DNA of 64,000 nt from Methanobacteriaceae archaeon (GTDB lineage: Archaea; Methanobacteriota; Methanobacteria; Methanobacteriales; Methanobacteriaceae), in NCBI GenBank assembly GCA_900766745.1, contig CAAFWR010000033.1, positions 1 to 64,000 on the forward strand, written 5' to 3'. Positions within the stretch are counted from its first letter, which is position 1. Each line of letters opens with the position of its first letter. The notes under the pieces were generated by a model that searched no databases, was not told the origin of the DNA, and worked only from the letters and a program-made list of their open reading frames with translations. The position numbers were made by a program, and so were the translations under genes. This document shows, in pieces, positions 45,449 through 55,190 of this stretch.

Positions 45449-46636
45449 TTAAGCTGGGTTTAACTTAACTATTTTTCCACATATAGCCATTCCAGTACCT
45501 TCACCTTCAGTCCACATAACAATTTTAACGGGCACGTCGAGATTATTTGCCACTTTAATATCCTCTGAAGGATTGTAACCAAATAATACTGCATTTTCAC
45601 CAGTTACCATACCAATAGGCAAACTAAATCCTTCATCAAAAGCTACATCTCTCAATACTCTAGCCGGAGGACATACTCCATGTGATGCACTTCCTCCAGG
45701 AGCATTAGAATCTGCTGCACTTCCAAAATCAATATATGCTTTTCCATTTCCATATGAATGTGGTGGAATGATAGTGTTATTCCATGCTTCAACAAACTGG
45801 CGAGCATTATATTCTCTAACAGCGTTACCATATTCTGGATGTGATCCTAATGTTGTACTATGCACTTCTCCAGATTCTTCTGTAACATTACCCATATACA
45901 ATACAATAGGTGTTCCAACAGGATATGCTGCTACATAATCTGAAACATTTTTACCAAATATTTCCTCAACTTCATTAGCTAATACATCGCTTCTTCCGTC
46001 AGAGAAATTAGAAATACCTTTTTCAAGAACAAAAATATCCCCTTCATCTGCATCACTATTATACCATCCTTGAATAGTGGTTATATTAAAGAAGTCATTA
46101 CCCCAATTCTGATTTTTAATATTTTCAGCAGCTACATGTTCAACAACTGTATTATTGCTAATTAAATCTACACCATCACCTGTTTTTTTCAACCATTTAG
46201 AAGGTACATTATAACCCCAAATATAATTATCTGGAGCTTTAACAGTCAATTTATCACCATCAAGAGTTAAAAAACCAGGTCCTTCAAAACCAGTAGCTAT
46301 CCCATATATATCAATATGTTCTTTAGACACTGAAGTCAAATCAAATGGAACAGTACCTGTAGATAATGAAAGCAACATGCCTGAAATATCTAAACTAATA
46401 ATTTGATGAACCATGAAGTTGATATTGCCTAATAATGGCACTTTTATAACTTCCCCACCAACGCCAAGAATAGAATCTCCTTCATAAACTGATTGGCCAA
46501 TAGGGAAATTATAGGTTTCAGCTAAATCTTTTCCTGTATAATGTGGATTTAATACAAAAGAAGACGCGAAAAGTAAAATAGAAACAGCAAAAAGCAAAAG
46601 TATAATTTTTACAGAAATATCTCTCCAGCCACTCAT
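45449..46636 (-). CDS. Exported or membrane-anchored protein of unknown function
   Basis: 395 residues. After MSGWRDISVK there is one hydrophobic segment (IILLLFAVSILLFASSFVL, about 11-29), then a 360-residue extracytoplasmic domain containing several N-x-S/T sites. Notable are HGVCPPARVLRDVAFDEG (about 319-336) and NNLDVPVKIVMW (about 364-375), which faintly recall the VanW family (GGGVCQ and NN.D.P..I); this similarity is weak and unproven. AGAGGTTTAG precedes ATG 46636. Downstream neighbour is the MobA-like gene, upstream the Mur-type ligase; a wall-associated role is possible. Confidence 0.65.
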   Translation of the reverse strand: MSGWRDISVKIILLLFAVSILLFASSFVLNPHYTGKDLAETYNFPIGQSVYEGDSILGVGGEVIKVPLLGNINFMVHQIISLDISGMLLSLSTGTVPFDLTSVSKEHIDIYGIATGFEGPGFLTLDGDKLTVKAPDNYIWGYNVPSKWLKKTGDGVDLISNNTVVEHVAAENIKNQNWGNDFFNITTIQGWYNSDADEGDIFVLEKGISNFSDGRSDVLANEVEEIFGKNVSDYVAAYPVGTPIVLYMGNVTEESGEVHSTTLGSHPEYGNAVREYNARQFVEAWNNTIIPPHSYGNGKAYIDFGSAADSNAPGGSASHGVCPPARVLRDVAFDEGFSLPIGMVTGENAVLFGYNPSEDIKVANNLDVPVKIVMWTEGEGTGMAICGKIVKLNPA

Positions 46637-46712
46637 ATCTAAACCTCTAACTAAACATATATTGTCTTAATAATTTAATTATCTATTAGCAATTATATAT
46701 ATACATTATTAA

Positions 46713-47987
46713 TTAATTACAATTATTCGACAAAAGCTGAATTCTCTCTTGAATTTCAATTATTGCTTTTTGACCATTTCCACCAATTAACATAGCGTTT
46801 TCATGGGAAAACTCAGCAACTAATGCTATAATTTCATCCAAGCTATTTACAACCTCAGTTCTTCCATTATAACCCAATGAATTTAACTTCAAAATAGCCC
46901 TATCAACAGTATCTTCAAGACCAGGAAATACAACTATAACTTCAGGATCATATTTGACAACCTCATCAAACATGTCTAATCTATCAAGCTCATTTGATCT
47001 TGGTGTTCCCATAAATACTGCATAAAAATCGTCTTCATTTAAAACAGATTTTAATGCATCAACATTGTCTGTTTTTCCAATGTAGATTTTAGAATCGTTA
47101 ATTTTATAAACATCTAAACGTCCTTCAACAGCTTTAAAATCAGCTAAACTCCTTTCAATTGTTTCACGAGGAATTTTAAGTTCAGTTGCAATAGCTGTTG
47201 CAAGCCCTGCATTAAACCTGTTAAATTTACCAAAAACCTGCAAAATATCTTGAGATTCGAAATAATAATATAAATTGTCAGCAGATTCTTTAAAATTGCT
47301 TTTAAAATCCTGATTATGATTTATAATAACATTTTTATTATTGAAAAATCTAGAAAGAGAATTTTTATAATTGGCTACAGTTCCATGAACATCCATGTGA
47401 TCCTTACCAATATTAGTAAGGCCAATTAAATCAAAATCAAAGCAATAACTACAAAAATCGAGAGTCATATCACATATTTCAACTAATAAAACATCAGGAT
47501 TGGAATTTTCAGCTTCCAATATTAAGTCAAAATAACCATTAAAGCCACCGCCAGCATTTCCACCAACTAAAACATCTAATCCTGCATTTTCAAGTATCTC
47601 CTTAATCATGTGAACAGTAGTAGTTTTGCCATTAGTCCCCGTAATACCAATAGTGAAAATATCCTTATGTTTAGTTAAGACATCACTAATAAACTTTCCA
47701 CTATCAACAACACGTTTAGCGAGATCACTATTCCACATACTAGGACTAAAAGCTACTGCATCAGCAGATTCTATGAGTTTATCATTTGTATAACCTAAAT
47801 CAATCTGAGTATTATCAGCAATGATTGTCATAGATTCACCAAAATCAATATCTAAAAAAGGAATCTCTAAACCCTCTAAATTAACATTTTCGTTTAAATC
47901 AGAAGCATAAACTTCCCAACCATGTTTTAAAAAGGAATTAGTAGCTTTCTTACCTTCGACACCTAAACCAATAATTGCTACTTTCAT
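46713..47987 (-). CDS. Mur-type peptide ligase (pseudomurein synthesis)
   Basis: 424 residues, Mur ligase family. The N-terminal Rossmann start VAIIGLGVEGKKATNSF, the ATP loop GITGTNGKTTTVHMI (about 114-128), GLTNIGKDHMDVHG (about 189-202) with the Lys/His region and FNRFNAGLA (about 255-263) follow the MurD order. In Methanobacteriales such enzymes (pMur) are thought to build the peptide of pseudomurein or its UDP-linked precursor, attaching amino acids to a nucleotide-activated peptide. Substrate not evident. No ribosome site; divergent from the TIR-like gene with an 80-base promoter region between them. Confidence 0.83.
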   Translation of the reverse strand: MKVAIIGLGVEGKKATNSFLKHGWEVYASDLNENVNLEGLEIPFLDIDFGESMTIIADNTQIDLGYTNDKLIESADAVAFSPSMWNSDLAKRVVDSGKFISDVLTKHKDIFTIGITGTNGKTTTVHMIKEILENAGLDVLVGGNAGGGFNGYFDLILEAENSNPDVLLVEICDMTLDFCSYCFDFDLIGLTNIGKDHMDVHGTVANYKNSLSRFFNNKNVIINHNQDFKSNFKESADNLYYYFESQDILQVFGKFNRFNAGLATAIATELKIPRETIERSLADFKAVEGRLDVYKINDSKIYIGKTDNVDALKSVLNEDDFYAVFMGTPRSNELDRLDMFDEVVKYDPEVIVVFPGLEDTVDRAILKLNSLGYNGRTEVVNSLDEIIALVAEFSHENAMLIGGNGQKAIIEIQERIQLLSNNCN

Positions 47988-48022
47988 ATAATTATATATG
48001 TATATTTAAATGTTAAATAAAT

Positions 48023-48032
48023 ATTTATAAAT
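48023..48032 (+). promoter_or_regulatory. TATA box of the TIR-like gene
   Basis: atttataaat lies 39 bases before ATG 48067. A start about 26 bases on would leave a short leader carrying the ribosome site AGAGGT at 48055-48060. Confidence 0.45.
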
Positions 48033-48066
48033 ACAACAAACCATAATCAAAATTAGAGGTAAAAAT

Positions 48067-48483
48067 ATGTTCGAAGAAGATAAAGATGATAAAATTTACA
48101 ATTTAATAATAAGTAATGGTTTTGATAGAGAAAATGAATACAGACAATTCATAGAAAAAATATATTCAAAACCTGAGTTTTTATGGAAAGAATCAATTTC
48201 AGGATCCTATTCAACAGCTAGTCCTGAATTTTACAATAAAGTAGATGCAATAATCCTTCTTGCAGGACTATACAAAGACAATAAAGATACTTTTGATGAA
48301 TTATTGGAAGCTAGTGAGATTTACAACATCCCAATAGTTCTTGTAAGACCATATGGAGCAGAAGAAGTTCCAGAAAAGCTAGAAGAAAAAGCAAAAACAA
48401 TTGTTGGGTGGAATGCAAACTGCATAATTGATGCGATAAAAAATGCAATTAACCTTGATGACAACAATTGTGAAATAGAATAA
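48067..48483 (+). CDS. TIR-like (MTH538 / ThsB-like) protein
   Basis: 138 residues. The alternation of strands and helices with NLIISNGFDRENEYRQFI, SISGSYSTASPEFYNKVDA, IILLAGLYKDNKDTFDELLEA and IPIVLVRPYGAEEVPEKLEE, ending TIVGWNANCIIDAI, matches the MTH538-like TIR-like family (DUF1863) that includes ThsB of the Thoeris anti-phage system. ThsB proteins make a cyclic ADP-ribose-type signal from NAD. Here the gene stands alone: no ThsA-like SIR2 or other effector lies within several kilobases. It converges on rad50. Starts at ATG 48067 after AGAGGTAAAAAT. Confidence 0.7.
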   Translation: MFEEDKDDKIYNLIISNGFDRENEYRQFIEKIYSKPEFLWKESISGSYSTASPEFYNKVDAIILLAGLYKDNKDTFDELLEASEIYNIPIVLVRPYGAEEVPEKLEEKAKTIVGWNANCIIDAIKNAINLDDNNCEIE

Positions 48484-48498
48484 AAAAATGAAGAGATA

Positions 48499-51258
48499 TT
48501 ATTGGATTTGAACATTAGAAAGTCCATTTCTCTTCTCAACATTAATTAAATTGTCTGCTGCATTTTTAAGATAATCCTCATGAGTTACAATAATCATTTG
48601 AGGAAGAAGGTTAATTTCTTTTAAAAGATTAATTAAATCCTGTCTTCTAGAACTATCTAAATGTACAGTAGGTTCATCTAAAAGGATAGTTTCTAGATTA
48701 CCTTCAGATAAAGATTGAGTAATACCAAGTCTTAAAGCGAGAGCTATTGCAATCTTTTCTCCACCACTAACCATATTTAAAGATGATTCTCCTTCAGGAC
48801 CATAAACAGTAACATTGTACTCATCATCTAAGATTAAATCAGAGTAATCAAAATTAAATTTATTAAAGAATTCTTTCGTATATTTTTGAATTAATGGTCT
48901 TGAATAGCTTCTTAATTCTTTTTGAATACCATTCTTACTGTAAAGATCTCTAATTTTATTTAAAATAGTTAAATACTCATCAGTACTGTGATATTTTTTT
49001 TCGACTGCATTATTAAGAAGTATTTTATCTTTTAAATTTTGAACCTCGGAAATAAGCGCTTTAGATGTAGTTTTGATACGTATCAAATCTTCATTATACT
49101 CTTTTTCTTTATTATCATATATTTCATATTCTGAAAGGAGCTTCTCATATTGGACCTTATCATAATCAGAATTTTCAATATTCTCCCTAATAGTTGTAAT
49201 TGAATCCTGTTTCCATACAATGTCTTTTTGTTTAGCATCTAATTGAGCTTCTAAAGACTCTTTAGTTTGAATGAATCCTTTTAATTGATTATATTCTGCA
49301 TCTTTTTCTTTTAAATCATTAATCTGTTTTGAAAGTTCCTCAGTTGTAATTTTTGTAGTGATATTAGAATCTTGTTCTGTAATTTCTTTAATCCTTTGAA
49401 TATTTTCATCCAATTCATTAATTAAGATATTTAACTCTTCTTTAATTTCATCAACATCACCTAAAACATCAAGAATACCTTGTGCTTTAATATAATCTTC
49501 ATAATGTTGCTTATATTCTTTAGATTCTTGTTCGGCTTCAGTTATTTTATTAATAATTTTAGATAATTTATTATTAATAAGAGTTTTAGATTCAATACTA
49601 TTATCTATTTCTTGAATTTCCTTCATATTCTTCTCTAAATCAGAATATTTATAATTATATTCAATAATATCTTTAGATAATTTTTCTGCCTCTTTTTCTT
49701 TATTCTCAAGATTTTTTTTGCCCATATTCAAATATTTAATATCTTTTTTATTTTCTTCAATGAGCTTCTTATTTTCTTCAATTTGACTTTGATATCGAAC
49801 AATAAGGCTTTCTTTTTGAATGTCTGTGATTCTTGATTGACATACTGGACAAATACCTTCTACTTCATTTAATTCAGTTAATGGTCTTTCACAAGTATTT
49901 ATCGATTCATCAAGTTTAGCTAATCTTTCATTTTTATCAATAATTTCTTCATTAATCTTTTTTAATTCAGCTTCGATATTTTCTAGAAATTCATCAACAA
50001 CCTCATCTAATTTAGACAAGTCTGTATCAATTTCATTAATTTTATCTTTTTCTAAACCAAATTCTGTTAGTTGCTTTTTAGAATTATTAATAAATTCCTT
50101 AAGTTCATTACTGATTTTTTCACTTTCTTCAATTAAATTTGATTTATCTTCTTCTAAATTGCCAAGCCCTATTAATTCTTTTTCAATACCGTTTTTCTTT
50201 TCATTTAAGTTTTTGATATCTTCTTCAGCTTCATTATATTTGTTTTTTCCTTTTTCTGAATTTTTTAAAATTTCTTCCTGAGTATTAATGGAATCAATTT
50301 TGCTTTCTAGCTCTTCTTCTTTATCTCTCAATTGTTCAATATTTTTTACCGCATTTTCAAATTCAAGATATAAAGGAAGTTTTTTAATTTGATTCTGAAG
50401 TATTGTTAATTTTTCTCCAGCTTCATCAATCTTGGATAAGCTTTCTTGAATTTGATTTTTATCATTTAGAAGTATTTTAAGAGCATTTTCTTCTGCATTT
50501 AGATTACTTACGAACTTTTCATATATTTCTTTTTCACGTTCTATGTTCAGTTTTGCAGTGTGATTCTCCTCTTGAATTTTTCGAATACCTTTTAGTTTTT
50601 CTTCTAATCCATGGCCTTGATCCTTTAAATTTTTAAGTTCGGCTACTTTCTTATTATGTTCCTCTTCCAAGTTACCGGACATGGAAAGTTTTCCTTTAAG
50701 CTCTGCTTTCTTGTTTTCATAATGTGATATGATAGGCTGAATGTTTTTCCATGCATTTTCAAGAGAATCTAAACCTAATAATTTCCCTATTAATAATTTT
50801 TTTTCAGCAGGAGATTTATTTACAAGCTCTGCAATTTCTCCTTGCCTTACATATATTGCATTTAAAAATAAATCTGAGTCGATAGCAAGTATCTTAGATA
50901 GTTGTGATGATACCTCTTTATCTCCTACAGCTAAAGGCATAAATTCGCCAATATCGATTGATTTTTTAAATAATTTAGAAACTAATTTTTCTCCGGATCT
51001 TTCACGAACAATTTTATAGTCTTTACCATTAACATTAAATTCTAATTCAACAACCATTGGTTCACTACTATTATTTCTTACAAGTTCACCAATCTTTTTT
51101 GCTCCATGTTGTTTAAATAAAGCAAAACTGATTCCTTCTAAGATTGTTGATTTTCCTGCTCCATTTTCACCAACTATAATAGTAATTCCTTTGTTAAATG
51201 TGATTTCAGCATTTTGATAAGACTTGAAATTTTTTAGAAATAGCTTTTTAAAAATCAT
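48499..51258 (-). CDS. rad50: DNA double-strand break repair ATPase Rad50
   Basis: 919 residues, SMC-like ABC ATPase. IVGENGAGKSTILEGISFAL (Walker A; split as GENGAGKST) near residue 28-36, two long coiled coils, the zinc hook CPVC near residue 468, the signature LNMVSGGEKIAIALAL and Walker B ILLDEPTVHLD near the C-terminus. It tethers and opens DNA ends with Mre11. Overlaps the 3' end of mre11 by four bases (ATGA), so is translated with it; last gene of nurA-herA-mre11-rad50. The 3' end converges on the TIR-like gene. Confidence 0.97.
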   Translation of the reverse strand: MIFKKLFLKNFKSYQNAEITFNKGITIIVGENGAGKSTILEGISFALFKQHGAKKIGELVRNNSSEPMVVELEFNVNGKDYKIVRERSGEKLVSKLFKKSIDIGEFMPLAVGDKEVSSQLSKILAIDSDLFLNAIYVRQGEIAELVNKSPAEKKLLIGKLLGLDSLENAWKNIQPIISHYENKKAELKGKLSMSGNLEEEHNKKVAELKNLKDQGHGLEEKLKGIRKIQEENHTAKLNIEREKEIYEKFVSNLNAEENALKILLNDKNQIQESLSKIDEAGEKLTILQNQIKKLPLYLEFENAVKNIEQLRDKEEELESKIDSINTQEEILKNSEKGKNKYNEAEEDIKNLNEKKNGIEKELIGLGNLEEDKSNLIEESEKISNELKEFINNSKKQLTEFGLEKDKINEIDTDLSKLDEVVDEFLENIEAELKKINEEIIDKNERLAKLDESINTCERPLTELNEVEGICPVCQSRITDIQKESLIVRYQSQIEENKKLIEENKKDIKYLNMGKKNLENKEKEAEKLSKDIIEYNYKYSDLEKNMKEIQEIDNSIESKTLINNKLSKIINKITEAEQESKEYKQHYEDYIKAQGILDVLGDVDEIKEELNILINELDENIQRIKEITEQDSNITTKITTEELSKQINDLKEKDAEYNQLKGFIQTKESLEAQLDAKQKDIVWKQDSITTIRENIENSDYDKVQYEKLLSEYEIYDNKEKEYNEDLIRIKTTSKALISEVQNLKDKILLNNAVEKKYHSTDEYLTILNKIRDLYSKNGIQKELRSYSRPLIQKYTKEFFNKFNFDYSDLILDDEYNVTVYGPEGESSLNMVSGGEKIAIALALRLGITQSLSEGNLETILLDEPTVHLDSSRRQDLINLLKEINLLPQMIIVTHEDYLKNAADNLINVEKRNGLSNVQIQ

Positions 51259-52475
51259 TGTGCTGCCTCTTTAAATACAATTGTCTTTTTTTCTTCTTCA
51301 GTCTTTTCGGTTTTAGTTGGTTTGTTATTGTCAACAACTATTGAGTCAAAATTGTTTTCAAAATAATTTTCAGTAATGTTATATGCTTCTTTTTCTGAAT
51401 TCCTGTATAATGCTTCGTATAAATCGACACCTAATTTAACAATACTGTCATTTCCAAATTCCCCTAATTTTTTAGCTAAAAGTTCTTTTGGCCCTAATTT
51501 GTTTGAAGAAATGATTTCAAGTTCTTCTTCATCATCAAATTTAAAAATTGGTCTTATCATTAATGTTGACTCTGAGAGCTCAGAATTTATTAAATCATGA
51601 ACATCATCAACATTTCTATCTACATTAAGTATTGTTAAGTTCACAATTGGTTTTTTATCAAGTTTTTCAATATCCACTTTTAGACGTTCTAAATCATTTT
51701 CAAGGTTTTTAAAATCAATAGTTATGTTTATGAATTTTCTAGAAATTGGAACAGTTATTCTTTTTACTTTTGGTTTATCATCGTCTAAATCAACAATAAC
51801 AAATCCCCTACCATTTTTAAGATAATCGTTATATTCATTACTTCTTAAAATATCAATAGATCCTGGATACACAAGTTTTCCTTTTCCAAAATCATCTTCA
51901 ATATAATTATGAAGATGACCAAAAGCATAATAATCAAAGTTATCTGGTATGTCACCAATTTCCAATTCATAATTAACATTTAAATATTTATCTATTCCTT
52001 GGTGAAGAGTTAAAATAGACTTATCATATTGTGCTGCTTTTGAAGATAATTCTGCAAGTTTCTTTTTTAATACATTACTTTGTGAATTTGGAACATAAGG
52101 AAATCCTGCGATAAATACATCATCATAAACATAATTAGTGTTAATTCCACTTATTAATTTAATTCCAAGTTTTTTAAATAATACCTGTGGTGGAATTGCA
52201 TGTTTACTTAAAAGAGAATCATGGTTTCCTACAATTGCATACATCGGAATTCCTGCACCTTTTAATCTTAACACTGCTTTCTGAAAAACTAAAAGTGCAT
52301 TTGGTGATGGTTTTGCAGATTCAAACAAATCACCAGAATGTATTACAAAATCGACTTTTTCTTGTATTATTCTATCTATAATCCTATCGAATACTTCATA
52401 TAGGTCTTTTTCACGTTCTTGAAGTCCGTACTGTCTAAAACCTAAATGAGAATCCGCTAAATGTGCAAATTTCAT
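51255..52475 (-). CDS. mre11: DNA double-strand break repair nuclease Mre11
   Basis: Metallophosphoesterase with exo- and endonuclease activity. 406 residues. FAHLADSHLGF (3-13), VIHSGDLFESAKPS (about 44-57), AIVGNHDS (about 81-88), LHQG and FGHLHNYIED (about 173-182) give the full set of metal ligands. The C-terminal acid-rich tail KPTKTEKTEEEKKTI is probably the Rad50-binding end. AGGTAATTATA precedes ATG 52475, 84 bases after herA ends. Partner of the rad50 gene it overlaps. Confidence 0.97.
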   Translation of the reverse strand: MKFAHLADSHLGFRQYGLQEREKDLYEVFDRIIDRIIQEKVDFVIHSGDLFESAKPSPNALLVFQKAVLRLKGAGIPMYAIVGNHDSLLSKHAIPPQVLFKKLGIKLISGINTNYVYDDVFIAGFPYVPNSQSNVLKKKLAELSSKAAQYDKSILTLHQGIDKYLNVNYELEIGDIPDNFDYYAFGHLHNYIEDDFGKGKLVYPGSIDILRSNEYNDYLKNGRGFVIVDLDDDKPKVKRITVPISRKFINITIDFKNLENDLERLKVDIEKLDKKPIVNLTILNVDRNVDDVHDLINSELSESTLMIRPIFKFDDEEELEIISSNKLGPKELLAKKLGEFGNDSIVKLGVDLYEALYRNSEKEAYNITENYFENNFDSIVVDNNKPTKTEKTEEEKKTIVFKEAAQ

Positions 52476-52559
52476 TATAATTACCTATTAATTTTAATCA
52501 ATAAACACTTATCAAATTATTTAAATATTTGTTATGAGACTTATTTAATATTTTTTAAA

Positions 52560-54071
52560 TCAATAATCATAACCTAAATTCATTAATTCATCTTCTTGTT
52601 TTTTTACTTCTTCATCAATTTCTCCTTTATATTTAGCTATTTCAGAAATAACATCAATATCTCCACCATATCTTCTTCCTTTAAATTCATCAATCTTAAC
52701 TAATGTTGGTACTTTTGTCATTAACCCTAATACTACTGCTTCTCCAACATTTAATGAGGGTAATTGCTTTACAAGATCTTCAGATAGACTCTCACTTGCT
52801 GATTGAACATGCCTTTGATCATCTGGTTCCACCAATCTTAAAATAATCATATTATTCATTTGGGATAATGCATCCTGATCAACAGTTTTTGGAGACTGAC
52901 TTACTAAACATAAACCAAGACCAAATTTTCTCCCTTCACGAGCAACTCTTTGAATCCAAAATTTAGAATCAGAATCCCTTCTTTTTGGAGCTAAAATATG
53001 GGCTTCTTCAAGAATAAAGAATACTGGAAACTCAAGAACCTTATTTGAACTTTTATTAAAGAAATTCTTACGACGTTGGAGGGAGTTTCTTAGAATATGG
53101 CTTACAAGTACTTCTGCAGCATATTCATCAGTTTGGCTTAAATCAAGTACATTAGCTTTTCCTATTTCAATACTGGATATAATATTTCCACGGTTTGTAT
53201 CGAATAAATTAGAGTATTTCTCCATTAAATCTTCAATTTTGTTTAAAACCGCCTGAATATCTCCTTTTTCACCAGAACTTTTTTCTTCATCATTATATTC
53301 TACTGTTAAAACATCCTTAATTATTTGCAGAAAGTTATTTGTTGTTGCCTCTCCATTTTCTACTTTCTTATTAGCTTTTTTAAAAGCTTTTCTAAATTGT
53401 GATTCTTGTTTAAATGCATTGTTTGGAATATTAGCTAATTTTTTTATTTCATTAAAGGACATGTAATGTGGATTTATGGAAGGTTTTATTATGTTTACTT
53501 CACCGTTTTTAAATTCAGCATCTTTATACTCGCCATGCATATCAAAGATAAAAACAGGTATGCTATAATCCAGCATTCCATCTATCAATACGGAAACTGT
53601 ATTTGATTTTCCAGCCCCAGTCATTGCTAAAATTGCCAAATGTCTTGTTAATATTGAATTTGCATTTACTCCAACTTCAACATCCTTTTGATTTATAAGT
53701 GATCCTAATTTCAATGGATTTTTTACTTTAAATACATCTTTTAGAATTTTTTTATCAGCAATTTCTACTGGTGTTCCTGGTGGTGCTGGTGTTCTTGGAA
53801 GTTTTAAGTTGTCTTTAATATCTCCCAGAATCTTTATTTTTCCTTTAATATATGATTCGTTTCCTTCTATTTGCGCTATCATTTCTACTGTATCAAAGCT
53901 ATAGATATCATCTGTTAATGAAACATTTCCACGTATCATAGCTTCAATCATGCCCAGTACCTGTTTTCCATCATATTTAAGACAAACATATTCTCCAACT
54001 TGTGGCATTTCTTTTGATATAAAGCTTACTTCAGTAGGTGTTGTCTCTCCAATACATCTTCCGATTATCAT
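52560..54071 (-). CDS. herA: HerA-type DNA translocase
   Basis: Hexameric bipolar helicase/translocase that drives end resection with NurA. 503 residues. N-terminal HAS barrel (CIGETTPTEVSFIS), Walker A MTGAGKSNTVSVLIDG (about 151-166), FIFDMHGEYKD (about 173-183), FFILEEAHILAPK (Walker B, about 349-361), and the Arg finger region RVAREGRKFGLGL. The start overlaps the nurA stop by four bases. Forms a resection operon with nurA upstream and mre11-rad50 downstream. Confidence 0.96.
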   Translation of the reverse strand: MIIGRCIGETTPTEVSFISKEMPQVGEYVCLKYDGKQVLGMIEAMIRGNVSLTDDIYSFDTVEMIAQIEGNESYIKGKIKILGDIKDNLKLPRTPAPPGTPVEIADKKILKDVFKVKNPLKLGSLINQKDVEVGVNANSILTRHLAILAMTGAGKSNTVSVLIDGMLDYSIPVFIFDMHGEYKDAEFKNGEVNIIKPSINPHYMSFNEIKKLANIPNNAFKQESQFRKAFKKANKKVENGEATTNNFLQIIKDVLTVEYNDEEKSSGEKGDIQAVLNKIEDLMEKYSNLFDTNRGNIISSIEIGKANVLDLSQTDEYAAEVLVSHILRNSLQRRKNFFNKSSNKVLEFPVFFILEEAHILAPKRRDSDSKFWIQRVAREGRKFGLGLCLVSQSPKTVDQDALSQMNNMIILRLVEPDDQRHVQSASESLSEDLVKQLPSLNVGEAVVLGLMTKVPTLVKIDEFKGRRYGGDIDVISEIAKYKGEIDEEVKKQEDELMNLGYDY

Positions 54072-55120
54072 TTTAACATTTCCCTTCCTATTTTTTCTCT
54101 TATGTTAACTATTGAAGTTAATGTATCCATGTCCTTATATGAAATTAAAACATCATTATGTGCTTTTTTAAGCAAATATGGATATCCTTCACTTGAATAC
54201 TTCTTAATTTTAGATATAATTGTTAAAACTTCTTTTTTTGAAGCCTTATATGGCAGTTCTACTTTTATTACATTTTTATAATCTTCTAATCTTAAATAAA
54301 ATATTGTAAAAACCTGATTTTTAAAAAACTCATTTTCAACAAGAAAATTAAATGGAACCTCATCTGATACCTTTTTATAGATTATTTTAGACATTCCTGA
54401 TTTTCTTGTATATTTGTCAAATATTGAAATGTCTGGAATATTACTGTTAAATAGATCTCTATTTGTAGAAGTCTTTGATATTGCAATGATTTTTCTATTA
54501 TATTGCAACAGTTCTTTTAAAAGTAGCAATTGTTCTATTGAAGTTAAAAACATCTTATAGTCGATTTTATTGTCTTCTTTGCAGAATTCGTCAATGATTT
54601 TTGGTGCTTCAAGTTTTGTGTTAAATAATTTTGTACTTTCTTCAAGTTTATCAAGACTTTTTGACAGCAATTCTTCACGTTTCTCATTTTTTATATTGAT
54701 TCCTAATGGAAATGGTCTTATTAAATCTCCAAATAATGATCCGTCAAGTAAATAGTAATCCACTTCCATGTATTCCAGTGTTTTAAGAGCACTTTTAGTT
54801 TCTAAAACACTCATATATAATCTCAGCAAATCGTCAATAAAGCTGTCATGCTCTATGGTATTTATAATTGAGTCATCTAGGGTTTTGAATTCACCATCAA
54901 AAATAACAGATTCAGCGCATACTGCATAAAATGTAAACGCTAAAAATTTTCTCTTGTTGAAGCTTCCATCACCTGCAGCTATTGAGAAATCTTCTAAATC
55001 AGCGTCAAATTTGATTTCATCCCATTTCTCAGAGATAGTATTTTCGTCTTTGATTTCAGGCAAAATTTCTTTAAGAGAATTCCTTTTTTTGGCTGCTTCT
55101 AAATATAATGAGTTTAACAT
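54068..55120 (-). CDS. nurA: NurA 5'-3' nuclease
   Basis: 350 residues, RNase H-like nuclease partner of HerA. AAGDGSFNKRKF (about 47-58) holds the catalytic Asp (DGS), YLLDGSLFGDL (about 129-139) the second, and IAISKTS then a C-terminal Asp-containing segment follow. GGTTTTATT precedes ATG 55120. First gene of nurA-herA-mre11-rad50, whose four products resect double-strand breaks before homologous recombination. Its 3' end overlaps herA by four bases. Confidence 0.93.
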   Translation of the reverse strand: MLNSLYLEAAKKRNSLKEILPEIKDENTISEKWDEIKFDADLEDFSIAAGDGSFNKRKFLAFTFYAVCAESVIFDGEFKTLDDSIINTIEHDSFIDDLLRLYMSVLETKSALKTLEYMEVDYYLLDGSLFGDLIRPFPLGINIKNEKREELLSKSLDKLEESTKLFNTKLEAPKIIDEFCKEDNKIDYKMFLTSIEQLLLLKELLQYNRKIIAISKTSTNRDLFNSNIPDISIFDKYTRKSGMSKIIYKKVSDEVPFNFLVENEFFKNQVFTIFYLRLEDYKNVIKVELPYKASKKEVLTIISKIKKYSSEGYPYLLKKAHNDVLISYKDMDTLTSIVNIREKIGREMLK

Positions 55121-55190
55121 AATAAAACCTGTATTATATTATTATGTTAATAATATTAATAAAATAAGAGTAAGAGCGATTGAAAACAAA

